Source: Pseudomonas silesiensis (GTDB taxonomy: Bacteria; Pseudomonadota; Gammaproteobacteria; Pseudomonadales; Pseudomonadaceae). From it: a stretch of 64,000 nucleotides of DNA. Below the pieces are notes generated by a model. It had not been told where the DNA came from. It did not search any database and saw nothing but the letters and a program-made list of their open reading frames with translations. Positions 25,460-33,357 of the stretch are shown in pieces; the first letter of the stretch is position 1, and every line of letters begins with the position of its first letter. The DNA lies in NCBI RefSeq assembly GCF_001661075.1, contig NZ_CP014870.1, forward strand, positions 5,089,703 through 5,153,702, read 5' to 3'. The translations under genes and the position numbers were made by a program.

Positions 25460-25533
25460 GCGGGTGTCGTATAATGGCATTACTCCAGCTTCCCAAGCTG
25501 ATAACGAGGGTTCGATTCCCTTCACCCGCTCCA
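25460..25533 (+). tRNA. tRNA-Gly (anticodon CCC)
   Basis: A complete cloverleaf can be drawn. The acceptor stem GCGGGTG pairs with CACCCGC. The anticodon stem CAGC/GCTG encloses the loop TTCCCAA, giving anticodon CCC. The T arm GAGGG-TTCGATT-CCCTT is followed by the encoded CCA end. The D-loop TATAATGGCATTA is slightly unusual for a Pseudomonas glycine tRNA. The right-hand side starts an accessory region, so the tRNA 3' end may have been an integration site. Confidence 0.93.
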
Positions 25534-25908
25534 CTATTTTCAAGGCCTGCAGCGTTGTTCACCCTTTACCACCTTCCTCTGGGGGACGTAGTGGGGGACG
25601 TCTGATGCGAGCCGACGCAACAAGCTACAAAGCCTGATCCCAGCCCCCATCCAGGTGCCAATCCTGAATCCTTGGGGGTCCGAAAAAGTAATATCAGCAA
25701 TATCCCCAGCCAAAAAACGCTACAGCCCTCGCAGATCAAGGCTTCCATCGGCGTTGTGGAAAAGCGATAGTTGAGCGAAAGGAAGGCGAGAGTATTACCT
25801 TTCTAGAAAGCTATATTTCTATTCCTTAAGACCCAATGAATTCGGGGCTTTGGGAGAAATACTACTTTCCATATCGCTTAATATTACTTCGCCATGACGG
25901 AGTCATCG
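25534..25908. other. non-coding stretch after tRNA-Gly, possible integration scar
   Basis: This 375-base region has no convincing gene. It contains a short direct repeat, GGGGGACGT twice at 25581-25600, and an AT-richer right half that leads into the transporter gene. The position just after a tRNA 3' end and before unrelated cargo genes is typical for remnants of an integrated element, but no integrase and no second copy of the tRNA end were found in the window. Confidence 0.4.
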
Positions 25909-26949
25909 ATGAACCCCAGCATTTTGTATGCGCTGGCCGCCGCTGCGTTATTTGGTGCCAGCACGCCGCTTGCCAAGCAGCTTGGCGTCAACGTCTCCCC
26001 TGTATTGCTTGCAGGCCTTCTGTATCTAGGTAGTGGTCTGGGTCTGACAGTTGTCCGCTTTGTGCGTGACCATGGATGGAAAAAGGTAGGCATCGCTTCG
26101 TCTGAATGGCCTTGGCTTATCGGCGCCATCGCGTTCGGGGGCGTCCTTGGGCCCGTTGCGTTGATGTTTGGATTGACTAGAACGTCCGGCGCAACCGCTT
26201 CTCTGATGCTGAACCTGGAAGCAGTGCTTACTGCGTTATTGGCTTGGGTCGTGTTCAAGGAGAACGCTGACCGTCGCATCGTGGGGGGTATGGTTGCGAT
26301 CATTGCCGGAGGTGTGGTCTTGGCATGGCCTCAACAAACCACCCAAACTCATGACTTGCTGGGGCCGTTGGCGGTCTCGCTGGCCTGTTTGTGCTGGGGC
26401 ATCGATAACAACCTGACACGCAAGGTGTCCGCGTCAGACGCGGTCTTTGTGGCCGGTTTCAAAGGCTTGGTCGCCGGGCTGGTCAACTGTTCGCTGGCAC
26501 TGCTTCTGGGCGCCAGGTGGCCTGATTTCTCGGTACTTGCCCCAACGCTGGTGCTTGGTTTTGTGGGCTACGGCATCAGCTTGGTGCTCTTTGTCCTGGC
26601 TCTGCGAGGCCTCGGTTCAGCGCGTACAGGGGCGTATTTTTCAACCGCACCGTTCTTGGGGGCGGCCATCGCAATCCTGGCCCTGGGCGAGCCTGTGTCA
26701 TTGTCGTTCTGGGCCGCCGCCGTATTGATGGGCATAGGGGTCTGGCTGCACCTTACCGAAAGCCACGCGCATGAGCACCAGCACTTACCGATGACCCATG
26801 AACATCGCCACGTTCACGATGAGCACCACCAGCACGAACACTCGTTTGAGTGGAACGGGACAGAAGCACACAGCCATGTTCATGACCATGCGCAGATCCA
26901 ACACAGCCATCCACACTTTCCGGATATCCACCACAGGCATACACATTAG
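25909..26949 (+). CDS. DMT/EamA-family transporter with histidine-rich C-terminal tail
   Basis: This 346-residue inner-membrane protein has ten hydrophobic segments forming two EamA repeats (first ending near residue 135, second near 283). It then carries a cytosolic tail of about 60 residues containing roughly 23 histidines in His-X-His runs, with Glu and Asp. Such a tail suggests binding of a transition metal such as nickel, cobalt or zinc, so metal efflux or metal-dependent regulation is a reasonable inference. The ATG at 25909 is chosen because CGGAG lies 8 bases before it; an ATG at 25894 lacks a ribosome site. The DNA is less GC-rich than its neighbours. Confidence 0.83.
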   Translation: MNPSILYALAAAALFGASTPLAKQLGVNVSPVLLAGLLYLGSGLGLTVVRFVRDHGWKKVGIASSEWPWLIGAIAFGGVLGPVALMFGLTRTSGATASLMLNLEAVLTALLAWVVFKENADRRIVGGMVAIIAGGVVLAWPQQTTQTHDLLGPLAVSLACLCWGIDNNLTRKVSASDAVFVAGFKGLVAGLVNCSLALLLGARWPDFSVLAPTLVLGFVGYGISLVLFVLALRGLGSARTGAYFSTAPFLGAAIAILALGEPVSLSFWAAAVLMGIGVWLHLTESHAHEHQHLPMTHEHRHVHDEHHQHEHSFEWNGTEAHSHVHDHAQIQHSHPHFPDIHHRHTH

Positions 26950-27117
26950 GTGCTCGGCTGAAAATCTTAATTGATTTCAAGCGAAGCCTTTGGGCGGCAC
27001 TGTGCAACCGCGGTTCATTTTCTTCGCAAAACTTTGCACTAAGCACCCTGCCCTGCCTGCGCTCTTGCCGAAGCGAAGATCCTGACGCTTCCATCTACCA
27101 ATACGTGCGGGAGCAAA

Positions 27118-28269
27118 TCAGCGCGAAGACGCCGCCAGATCCTCTTCGACGAAGCGCAGCATCGCCTCCGCCAGCGCCTCGCGCGGGTAGGCATTCTGTG
27201 TCACCAATAGTGAACCGAGGGTCGAATGCGATCGGGCGATCGGCACTGCCAGTGCCCAATGATCGGCGTTGATATAGCCCATCAGGCGGCTGCCAGGCAC
27301 AACCTGATCGTAGAAGATCACTTGGCTGTCGTTGCGGGCATCGATGCGCGCCAGCTTGTTGTAACTCGATTTCAGCACGGCCGAGATGTGATCCGGCTGC
27401 GGGAAGGTCACGAGCGAATAGTAGTTCAGTTCGGACGGCAGCTGGTTCTGCGCCAGCCAGTTCTTGCGCGTTGCGGGTCGAAGGCTGTGGATCGCGCCAC
27501 CGTCACCCGAATCGCAGGTCGCACCGGGAAAGTGCCGCAACAGGTCCGCCTGGTACTGCTCGGCATCGTTGGCCAGCGCCGAGCCGCCGACCGAGCCGGC
27601 TGCGCTGATCACTGCCGCCACGCGGCCGCGGACTTCCGGGTAAGCGACCATCGCTTCGAGGATGTCGGGCGCTCCCTTCGAATAGCCGATGAGGACGAGG
27701 CGCGGCGGTCCGGCGTCGGCGGGCATCGCCATGATCGCGTCGCGTATTTGCCGAGCGTTCTTTGCGGAACTCGATAAGGCATCGACCTTGATCTGCACCA
27801 GGTCATATCCGAACTGGCGCAGATGAACCGCTACGCTGCCCGGCGCTTGCAGCCATTGCTCGAAGCATTCGTAGCCGACGCCGGCCACCACAGCGCCAAC
27901 CAGACGGCGTTTCGATTGACCGAGATCGACGGGTTTGCCGGTGCCACCCGGTTCGCTACCGACGCGCGTCAATGCCTCCTCGCAAGGGCGACTATCGGGC
28001 AGGACGCTTCCTCGGGTGTCGAGGATCGAGCAGAAAATCTCGCGAAAGCGCCCCCGCTGGTCCTTCACGCCGGCCTGCGACGCAGGGACCAGCACCAGCG
28101 GCGGTGTGTCCGTCGAGTAGGCAATCAGCGGCGCGGGGGTGCAGGCGGTGAGCGCATGGCAGCCAGCGATCATCAGCCATGCCATGCCAGCGCTGCACAA
28201 CAATGGGTGGGTACCGCACAAACGGCCGGCCGAGCCATCCGGCCTGCCGAACAGGTCACTTGCGGGCAT
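27118..28269 (-). CDS. lipoprotein with alpha/beta-hydrolase (GxSxG) domain
   Basis: This 383-residue protein has an N-terminal hydrophobic segment with a lipobox-like LTAC near residue 43, preceded by an unusually long polar start (MPASDLFGRPDGSAG). The catalytic-type motif GYSKG, in LVLIGYSKGAPDILEAM, and a later NADHWALAVP with a candidate His indicate a serine hydrolase fold. The start is taken at the ATG 9 bases after AGGAGG. It overlaps the upstream gene by 14 bases and is the last gene of a three-lipoprotein operon. Substrate unknown; esterase or lipase-like activity in the periplasm is inferred. Confidence 0.7.
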   Translation of the reverse strand: MPASDLFGRPDGSAGRLCGTHPLLCSAGMAWLMIAGCHALTACTPAPLIAYSTDTPPLVLVPASQAGVKDQRGRFREIFCSILDTRGSVLPDSRPCEEALTRVGSEPGGTGKPVDLGQSKRRLVGAVVAGVGYECFEQWLQAPGSVAVHLRQFGYDLVQIKVDALSSSAKNARQIRDAIMAMPADAGPPRLVLIGYSKGAPDILEAMVAYPEVRGRVAAVISAAGSVGGSALANDAEQYQADLLRHFPGATCDSGDGGAIHSLRPATRKNWLAQNQLPSELNYYSLVTFPQPDHISAVLKSSYNKLARIDARNDSQVIFYDQVVPGSRLMGYINADHWALAVPIARSHSTLGSLLVTQNAYPREALAEAMLRFVEEDLAASSR

Positions 28270-29536
28270 CGTCGACCTCCTTTTGTGCAGGCGAGTCGCG
28301 CCGGTCCAGATACGGTTCCCAATCGAGCATCTGCACCTGCGACAGGCTGAGCGGCCGCGTCGCAAAGAACATGACCGCACGCAGACCGTCGCTGAAGTAA
28401 TGGGCGCCGCTGAACGTCGTTCGCGAGTGTGCCTGGGACGCGGGACCGACGCCGGTGACGAACCCGAGCTTGTCCAGACCGGCCGAATACATCATGTCCT
28501 GGATCAGGAGATTTCTCGCCTCATCGACATCTTCGTGCAAGACGAGGTTTTGCGAATCGCGCGGTGCAAAGCGTCCGCCGGTCGGTCTTGCGACCTGCGC
28601 GAGATAGACGGAGTGACCTTCGAAGCGCATTGGCGTGTTCCACACGCGCACCCAAGTCGCCGGCGCTCCGGCTTGCGATCGCTTGCGAACCACGGCATCG
28701 GGCATGCGGCCGAACACACGTTCGGCCGCATCCGCGGGGTTCGCGGCACGCCGGTAGCCGCGACGCACAAATGCGGCGGCGATATCGGCGAACTCGCCGA
28801 CGAGAATGGCATTGATCGGATCGCCGGACGCCTTGCCGTTCGCGTCAGTGGCGCAGCAGGGAAGGCGCTCCAACGCGGAACGCAACGCGGCCAGATCGTC
28901 ATAGTCCTTGATCTCGGAACCCTGATGCTGGAACAAGCCTTCGGCAAACCATTTTTCCCCGGCATCGTCCGGCACCCGCAAGAAGAGGGAGAACGGGATC
29001 AGCGTCTTTCTCTGCAGCAGATCGATATTCAGCAGCCGCGTAACGCGCTCCGGGTTGATGAACAGCACGCCCGCTTTCGTTTCGCCAGGCAGGACGGGAT
29101 TCTTGAACCCCAATTGGTCCAAGTGTGCATTGATGCGCGCGTTCGCTGCCGGGGCGAATATCCCGTGCATGGTCCAGGCGACTTCGAGTGGCGAGAAATA
29201 GTCGGGATCGGTGCCCGGTCGCAGCAACAAGAGCGGATCGGCAGTCTGGTTCTGGACTTCGACCCACACGGGCTGCACGCGTGTCTTGTCCAACTCCACA
29301 CCCAGCATGCGCTGCCTGTCTTCGGCACTGAGCACGGCGGCGCTGACGCGCACCTGGTGCCTGGTGGCCGTCTGCGCACGTTCACGCAACTCGGTAGTAC
29401 TGAAATCGGCAGGTGCCTGCCAGGTCGTACAAGCAACGACGAGCGCAAGAATCGCTGCACAACCCAGGGTGCACAAGCCGCGCATTGCACACCGCAGAGT
29501 CCCCCTGGCGGGTGGCGCCGACGGCAAGCGGCTCAT
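28256..29536 (-). CDS. LssY_C-like lipoprotein, second copy
   Basis: This 426-residue protein has a signal peptide ending in VVAC (lipobox), so it is probably lipid-anchored. It is a clear paralogue of the gene upstream, sharing QPVWVEV, LPCC (about residue 223), GDPIN, an Arg/Gly segment, DVDEARNLLIQDMMYS and KLGFVTGVG. The GDP[LI]N and DVDEAR features resemble the LssY C-terminal domain, found alone or attached to PAP2-type membrane proteins; no enzymatic function is known to me. It is coupled by ATGA overlap to the upstream gene and by 14-base overlap to the hydrolase. Confidence 0.7.
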   Translation of the reverse strand: MSRLPSAPPARGTLRCAMRGLCTLGCAAILALVVACTTWQAPADFSTTELRERAQTATRHQVRVSAAVLSAEDRQRMLGVELDKTRVQPVWVEVQNQTADPLLLLRPGTDPDYFSPLEVAWTMHGIFAPAANARINAHLDQLGFKNPVLPGETKAGVLFINPERVTRLLNIDLLQRKTLIPFSLFLRVPDDAGEKWFAEGLFQHQGSEIKDYDDLAALRSALERLPCCATDANGKASGDPINAILVGEFADIAAAFVRRGYRRAANPADAAERVFGRMPDAVVRKRSQAGAPATWVRVWNTPMRFEGHSVYLAQVARPTGGRFAPRDSQNLVLHEDVDEARNLLIQDMMYSAGLDKLGFVTGVGPASQAHSRTTFSGAHYFSDGLRAVMFFATRPLSLSQVQMLDWEPYLDRRDSPAQKEVDDARK

Positions 29537-30825
29537 GGCTTGACCCGCCCCGGTGATTGTCCGTCATTCTCATAGATGCCCTTCGATAGAAAGAACTCTA
29601 TTTGCGCCAGGGAGGTGTGCGTGGGATCGAATACCAGGACACAGCGCAGCCCATCCGTGTAGTAAGGATCAGTCGTCAGGTTCTCGCGCGGCGCGCTCTT
29701 GGGCGCGGCCCCCACACCCTTCACGAATCCGAACTTGGCCAGCGTCACCGAATACGCCATATCCTGTGTCAGCGCACTGCGCGCTTCGTCGACATCAGGG
29801 TCGATCTTGTGCGTCGTCAGCGTCGCGGTATGCACGGTCAACCGGCTGCCGATATCACGGCTGATCTGTCCGATCCACACCTTCTTGCCGTGATATTGCA
29901 TCGGACTCAGCCACAGCCTCAGATGATTACGCTGGTGGACGTTGTCACGCGCCTTTTGCAAGGCAAGGTCCTGGGCTCGCCCGAACAGATAGAGATCGCT
30001 CACCGGCGCATAGGGATAGCGCTCGCCGGCAAGCGCCGAATGAACCATTTTCATGATCGCCCCCGACCACTTTTCCTCGGTTCCACGCCAGCCGCGACGC
30101 GCGAATGCGGGGAAAGCATCATCGAGGCCGCCGACGATCACCAGGTTCAGCGGATCGCCGTTCCTGGAACCCTCCTCGTTGGTGACGCAGCACGGCAGCG
30201 CCTCCAGCGCCGCCTGGAAACTGGCGTCATCGGTGTAGTTCACAATGTCTTCGGGCGGATAGATGCCCTGCCTGAACACTTCGCTGATGTGGTAATCGGT
30301 GCGCAGGCCCGGCACGATGGCCAGGACAGAGAAATGCCTCGACCGCCCGTCGGCCACCAGATCGAGGTTAACGAACTTGAACCCCTCGTCGAGATTGGTC
30401 AAAACGAAGCCCGAAGTTGTCGCGCCAGGTGCGACAGGGTTGCGGAAGGCCAGCCGACGAAAGTGCCGGTCGAGCGCCGTCCGCTCGTCCTGCGTGCCCC
30501 CCGGGAAAAATGCTTCGGCCGCCTCGGATGCAGGGAAGAAATTTGGATCGAGGCCCGGCGAAAGCAGATAGTAGGCGCGGTCTTCCCGATTTTTGACCTC
30601 GACCCAGACGGGCTGTATCGATTTATTCGCCAGAGGCACGCCGTAGACCGCTTCGCTTTCCGCGGCCGACAGTACGGCGGTCGACACCCCCAGGCCGCCA
30701 TCGCTGCGCGTCACGGCGCGGCTTTTGTAGTCAAGGCTCGTCGTTGATTGAGGCTGGGAGGCGCAGCCGACGAGCGCGGCTGCGATGGCCATTGCTGCGA
30801 GCGCGTGTCTCACCATGCGATGCAT
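29533..30825 (-). CDS. LssY_C-like lipoprotein, first copy
   Basis: This 430-residue protein begins MHRMVRHALAAMAIAAALVGC, a signal peptide with lipobox VGC. Conserved features shared with its downstream paralogue are IQPVWVEVKN, LPCC (about residue 210), GDPLNLVIVGG, WIGQISRD, DVDEARSALTQDMAYS and KFGFVKGVG. These fit an LssY C-terminal-like domain. A GAGG lies 7 bases before the ATG. It is the first gene of the operon lssY_C-lssY_C-hydrolase, suggesting the three act together at the inner face of the outer membrane or in the periplasm. Function unknown. Confidence 0.72.
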   Translation of the reverse strand: MHRMVRHALAAMAIAAALVGCASQPQSTTSLDYKSRAVTRSDGGLGVSTAVLSAAESEAVYGVPLANKSIQPVWVEVKNREDRAYYLLSPGLDPNFFPASEAAEAFFPGGTQDERTALDRHFRRLAFRNPVAPGATTSGFVLTNLDEGFKFVNLDLVADGRSRHFSVLAIVPGLRTDYHISEVFRQGIYPPEDIVNYTDDASFQAALEALPCCVTNEEGSRNGDPLNLVIVGGLDDAFPAFARRGWRGTEEKWSGAIMKMVHSALAGERYPYAPVSDLYLFGRAQDLALQKARDNVHQRNHLRLWLSPMQYHGKKVWIGQISRDIGSRLTVHTATLTTHKIDPDVDEARSALTQDMAYSVTLAKFGFVKGVGAAPKSAPRENLTTDPYYTDGLRCVLVFDPTHTSLAQIEFFLSKGIYENDGQSPGRVKP

Positions 30826-31381
30826 CGCGTAACCTCATCAACTGAGCTTCGCTGCCCTGCCTGGGTAATCCGTGGCTACTGCGCACATCAGTTTCCATGT
30901 CTCAGCCTTTCATTATGAACCGCCCCGGGAATTGCGCAGGTTTTTTGTATCTGTAGCAGGGACGCTGTCATCTACACTGAAGTCTGTTAGCGTTTTTTTC
31001 ACAAATCACGGATTTAGTATCAAATTTCATCCAGCATTAGCGTTTTCACAGCTACGAAAATTATCGTTTTCGTATAAAACTGCTGTTTTGTTAGCGTTTT
31101 TCTTGCCTCAGTAAAGGATTTCGTCAATGCAAGTCGGTTTCAGGCACCTTGCGAACCGTTACGACATCGCACTGGTTAAGAAAAGGCTATCCGCAGCTTG
31201 AAGATGGGGGCATGGCGAAACGCGTCGTGGAGGCCGTGCGTTCCGTTCGAGAATCGGGAGATGGGGGCCGACGAAGAGTGATTTTCGGCGGATCCGGGTA
31301 AGGCGTTCAACGGCAGCTCGGCTTCATACGATTCGTCGGCACCCGCGCCCAGTACGATTAGATCAATGTAGAGACCGTGTG
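30826..31381. other. AT-rich intergenic region with repeated TTAGCGTTTT motif
   Basis: This 556-base gap contains the promoter of the lipoprotein operon. A low-GC core (about 30940-31110) carries TTAGCGTTTT at 30987, 31037 and 31091 and a variant TTATCGTTTT at 31061, all on the plus strand. A 24-codon open frame begins with ATG at 31127 after AAAGGA. The right half is GC-rich again and looks like a fragment of a disrupted coding region, but no product could be named. Confidence 0.5.
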
Positions 31382-31633
31382 ATGAACATTAAGCCTATTC
31401 GCAGCCAAGAAGACCTGACCGCTGCTATTGCTCGAGTTGAGCAGCTGTGGGAGGCAGACATCGGTTCGCCTGAAGGCGATGAGCTGGAAATTCTGACGCT
31501 GCTCATCGAAAAATATGAAGACGAGCATTACCCGATGCCGCCCTCCGATCCGGTTGAGGCCATTAAATTTAGAATGGATCAGCAAGGCCCATTTTCAGGT
31601 CCTTTTCAGAACGGTTTAGACGGGAGACATTAG
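31382..31633 (+). pseudogene. truncated HigA-like (COG5499) antitoxin
   Basis: The 83-residue frame starts MNIKPIRSQEDLTAAIARVEQ and continues EGDELEILTLLIEKYEDEHYP and PPSDPVEAIKFRMDQQG. This is the N-terminal half of HigA-type antitoxins, which usually continue into a helix-turn-helix domain and reach about 120-140 residues. Here the family match stops after RMDQQG and ends with GPFQNGLDGRH. The DNA-binding half is therefore missing, and no toxin partner is visible on either side. It is likely a decayed toxin-antitoxin remnant, although a short protein may still be made. Confidence 0.7.
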
Positions 31634-31635
31634 AT

Positions 31636-31670
31636 AAAAACCGCTCCATTGTTACCGGATTTTGGAGCGG
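31636..31670 (-). terminator. Rho-independent terminator for the zeta kinase operon
   Basis: Read on the minus strand, the stem CCGCTCC...GGAGCGG is followed directly by TTTTTAT. It lies 90 bases after the stop of the 59-codon gene, so it closes the zeta-kinase transcript. Confidence 0.75.
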
Positions 31671-31759
31671 GATTGGGTTGGTCTAGCCACAGAATTATCT
31701 GGCAGAGCTCAGTCGAATCCTGAACGGATGTGCATTTTAGCCGGGAGGGGAAGCCTGGA

Positions 31760-31939
31760 TCAGGTTGTCGGAGCTGCGGCCCGTGCGGCTTTGATAGCCT
31801 CTGCTTTCTGTATGACATCACGTTGAGAGGCATTAGCCTTGCTAATTACGCCCATCAAGATCTCTCGCCTGGTCTCGGCAGGCGTGTTGGAGAAAAACTC
31901 AGTCAAAGCGCTGATTTTCTCGACCTTAGCTGTACTCAT
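31760..31939 (-). CDS. 59-residue protein coupled to the zeta-type kinase
   Basis: This small gene starts with an ATG that overlaps the kinase stop (ATGA) and reads MSTAKVEKISALTEFFSNTP, then a helical middle (ETRREILMGVISKANASQRD) and an Ala/Lys-rich end closing APTT. No known family is recognised. Tight overlap with the kinase and a terminator just downstream show it is part of the same transcript. The helical character and position suggest a partner protein, possibly the antitoxin, though epsilon/PezA antitoxins normally lie upstream of the toxin. The coding call rests on the overlap and an uninterrupted, protein-like frame. Confidence 0.6.
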   Translation of the reverse strand: MSTAKVEKISALTEFFSNTPAETRREILMGVISKANASQRDVIQKAEAIKAARAAAPTT

Positions 31940-32682
31940 TGATTTCCTGCCTCTGTTAACAGCTCAACGAGCTGAACCTGATCATAGGTCCGGGGGATCA
32001 GAGCGTCAATCATATCGCCACTTGCGTCTAGCTCTACCCATTGGCTGCCGCCATCAAGGTTTTTGATCAGCAAATCAATATGGATTTGGTTATCGTACAA
32101 TCGCTTGAGCTCAATGACATTCTTTCTCGCTGCGATGAACTGTCTGGCGAACTCCTCCAACGGAATATTCCTGCCCTCGGTGAGCTCCCTAGCCTGAACA
32201 AATTGCCAGGCGAGTTCTGGCCGCTGGTAAACGTACATAATCTGAGCGTTCCTGCGGCTTCCCAAGACCCGATCAATATTGCGCTTCGCAACATCAAAAT
32301 TGGCCATTGTTCCGTCCAGAATAAACGACAGGCGTTTTTCAAACGCCCGATCCAGAACCTTTTCCAGAATCTTGGTAACCGCGCGCTGGAACAAGTACGA
32401 GTTACCTCCTACATAGCCGGGGATCAAACTTCTAAAATCATCAGGATCAATACGAAGCACGCGCTTCGCTTGAAGGCTCATGCTCCTCTCATCCAAATCC
32501 TCAGCAATGGCTTTAGATACTTCCGTCTTGCCAGCTCCGGGCGAGCCTGCCATGAACACCGTAAATGGTTTCTCCTCACTGAAGTACACTGCGATATCTG
32601 CGATCTGCCGGGCTAAAGACGCCCGATTCGCTCTGGCGAACTCAAAGGCGATTCGCTCGATTGTCTTCTCTTCTGGCGTCAT
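31936..32682 (-). CDS. zeta-toxin family kinase
   Basis: This 248-residue P-loop kinase has Walker A GSPGAGKT (residues 46-53) and the zeta-family segment LRIDPDDFRSLIPGY, whose Asp is at the catalytic position. A later LDGTMANFDVAKRNIDRVL matches the substrate and arginine-finger region. Zeta toxins phosphorylate UDP-activated amino sugars and block cell-wall synthesis. The start giving MTPEEKTIERIAFEF is preferred; an upstream ATG adds 31 residues that do not fit. No antitoxin gene lies upstream; the only partner is the overlapping 59-codon gene downstream. Confidence 0.82.
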   Translation of the reverse strand: MTPEEKTIERIAFEFARANRASLARQIADIAVYFSEEKPFTVFMAGSPGAGKTEVSKAIAEDLDERSMSLQAKRVLRIDPDDFRSLIPGYVGGNSYLFQRAVTKILEKVLDRAFEKRLSFILDGTMANFDVAKRNIDRVLGSRRNAQIMYVYQRPELAWQFVQARELTEGRNIPLEEFARQFIAARKNVIELKRLYDNQIHIDLLIKNLDGGSQWVELDASGDMIDALIPRTYDQVQLVELLTEAGNQ

Positions 32683-32952
32683 ACCTGACTCAGCCCATGC
32701 TTTGCTGGGCTCAAGATTACAACATAACTGTGGCCATACTGGATTTGGAACGGCGCCAATTCTCAAAAAAGGCAACGTCCTACACTACTCTGGGAATTTT
32801 CCGTAGACTTGCGCATTGCCGTGCCTTTGTCACGAGGCCTATAGTCCGATCCGCGTCCACATGACGTATCGGGTTTGGCGACTCGATGACAACGATTCAG
32901 AAAGCTCCGAGTTTATTCGGAGCTTTCTGACTGCACTTTGCTGCGCTTTTTT
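32683..32952. other. kinase promoter region with perfect 13-bp hairpin
   Basis: The left part must hold the promoter of the zeta-kinase operon. A perfect inverted repeat, CAGAAAGCTCCGA and its complement, occupies 32898-32910 and 32917-32929 with a 6-base loop. It may be a transcription stop or a protein-binding site; there is no immediate T-run on either strand. Confidence 0.5.
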
Positions 32953-33071
32953 GGTGGCTGTGCGTGGGAGACCTTCGGGTCTGCCGGTTTTACCGTTGTC
33001 CGGTTCGCCAACCTGCGTACAGCTACCACCCAATTGTTTGGCGACGATTGAGTGGTAGGTCTTCAACCTAC
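32953..33071 (+). ncRNA. structured leader upstream of a small unknown gene
   Basis: The 120 bases before the gene at 33088 can fold compactly. An outer pairing joins GGTGGCTGT (32953) with ACAGCTACCACC (ending 33030). Inside, AGACC-TTCG-GGTCT at 32969-32982 is a perfect UUCG-capped hairpin. GTAGG-TCTTCAA-CCTAC at 33055-33071 forms a further hairpin 17 bases before the start codon. I recall similar GGGAGACCTTCGGGTCTGCC leaders before small genes in other pseudomonads but cannot name a published class. It could be a cis-regulatory RNA or a separate small RNA. Confidence 0.5.
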
Positions 33072-33087
33072 AAACGGTAAATCACTC

Positions 33088-33357
33088 ATGAAAGAATATA
33101 TGGCTTTAACCAGCAACGCCGACGACCTTCCCTCGCTGTATGTAAACACCACCCAGCCGCTGCATTCACTGCTCAGCACCGCCCGTTACAGAATTGGTGC
33201 GGTGACACAGGTCCTGGAAAACCTGGCAATGCGCGGCGACATTTCCACGGACTCGGTGATACTCAGTGACTTCGCCTTGCTTTGCTGTATCCCCTTGCGC
33301 GATGGCTGCGATGTTCTGGATATCGTTGCGCGACGGATGGATGCGCAACCGTCTTGA
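33088..33357 (+). CDS. small DUF3077/DUF6124-like hypothetical protein
   Basis: This 89-residue protein reads MKEYMALTSNADDLPSLYVN and contains TTQPLHSLLSTARYRIGAV, similar in pattern to the short Pseudomonas proteins grouped as DUF3077/DUF6124. No catalytic features and no membrane segment are evident. An alternative start 12 bases downstream has a better GAAAGAA ribosome site. It is preceded by the structured leader and followed by a strong terminator, so it forms its own transcription unit. Function unknown. Confidence 0.6.
   Translation: MKEYMALTSNADDLPSLYVNTTQPLHSLLSTARYRIGAVTQVLENLAMRGDISTDSVILSDFALLCCIPLRDGCDVLDIVARRMDAQPS

Noticed and set aside
28139..29575. Long plus-strand frame opposite the LssY_C-like lipoproteins
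   Set aside because: The minus-strand genes have signal peptides, ribosome sites, overlaps and paralogy to each other; the plus frame has none.
31127..31201. 24-codon frame after AAAGGA in the AT-rich region
   Set aside because: Too short to support without conservation; noted only inside the intergenic description.
32839..33066. 75-codon minus-strand frame opposite the structured leader
   Set aside because: It is the mirror of the RNA hairpins (paired arms give a mirrored frame), has no ribosome site and is best explained by the leader structure.
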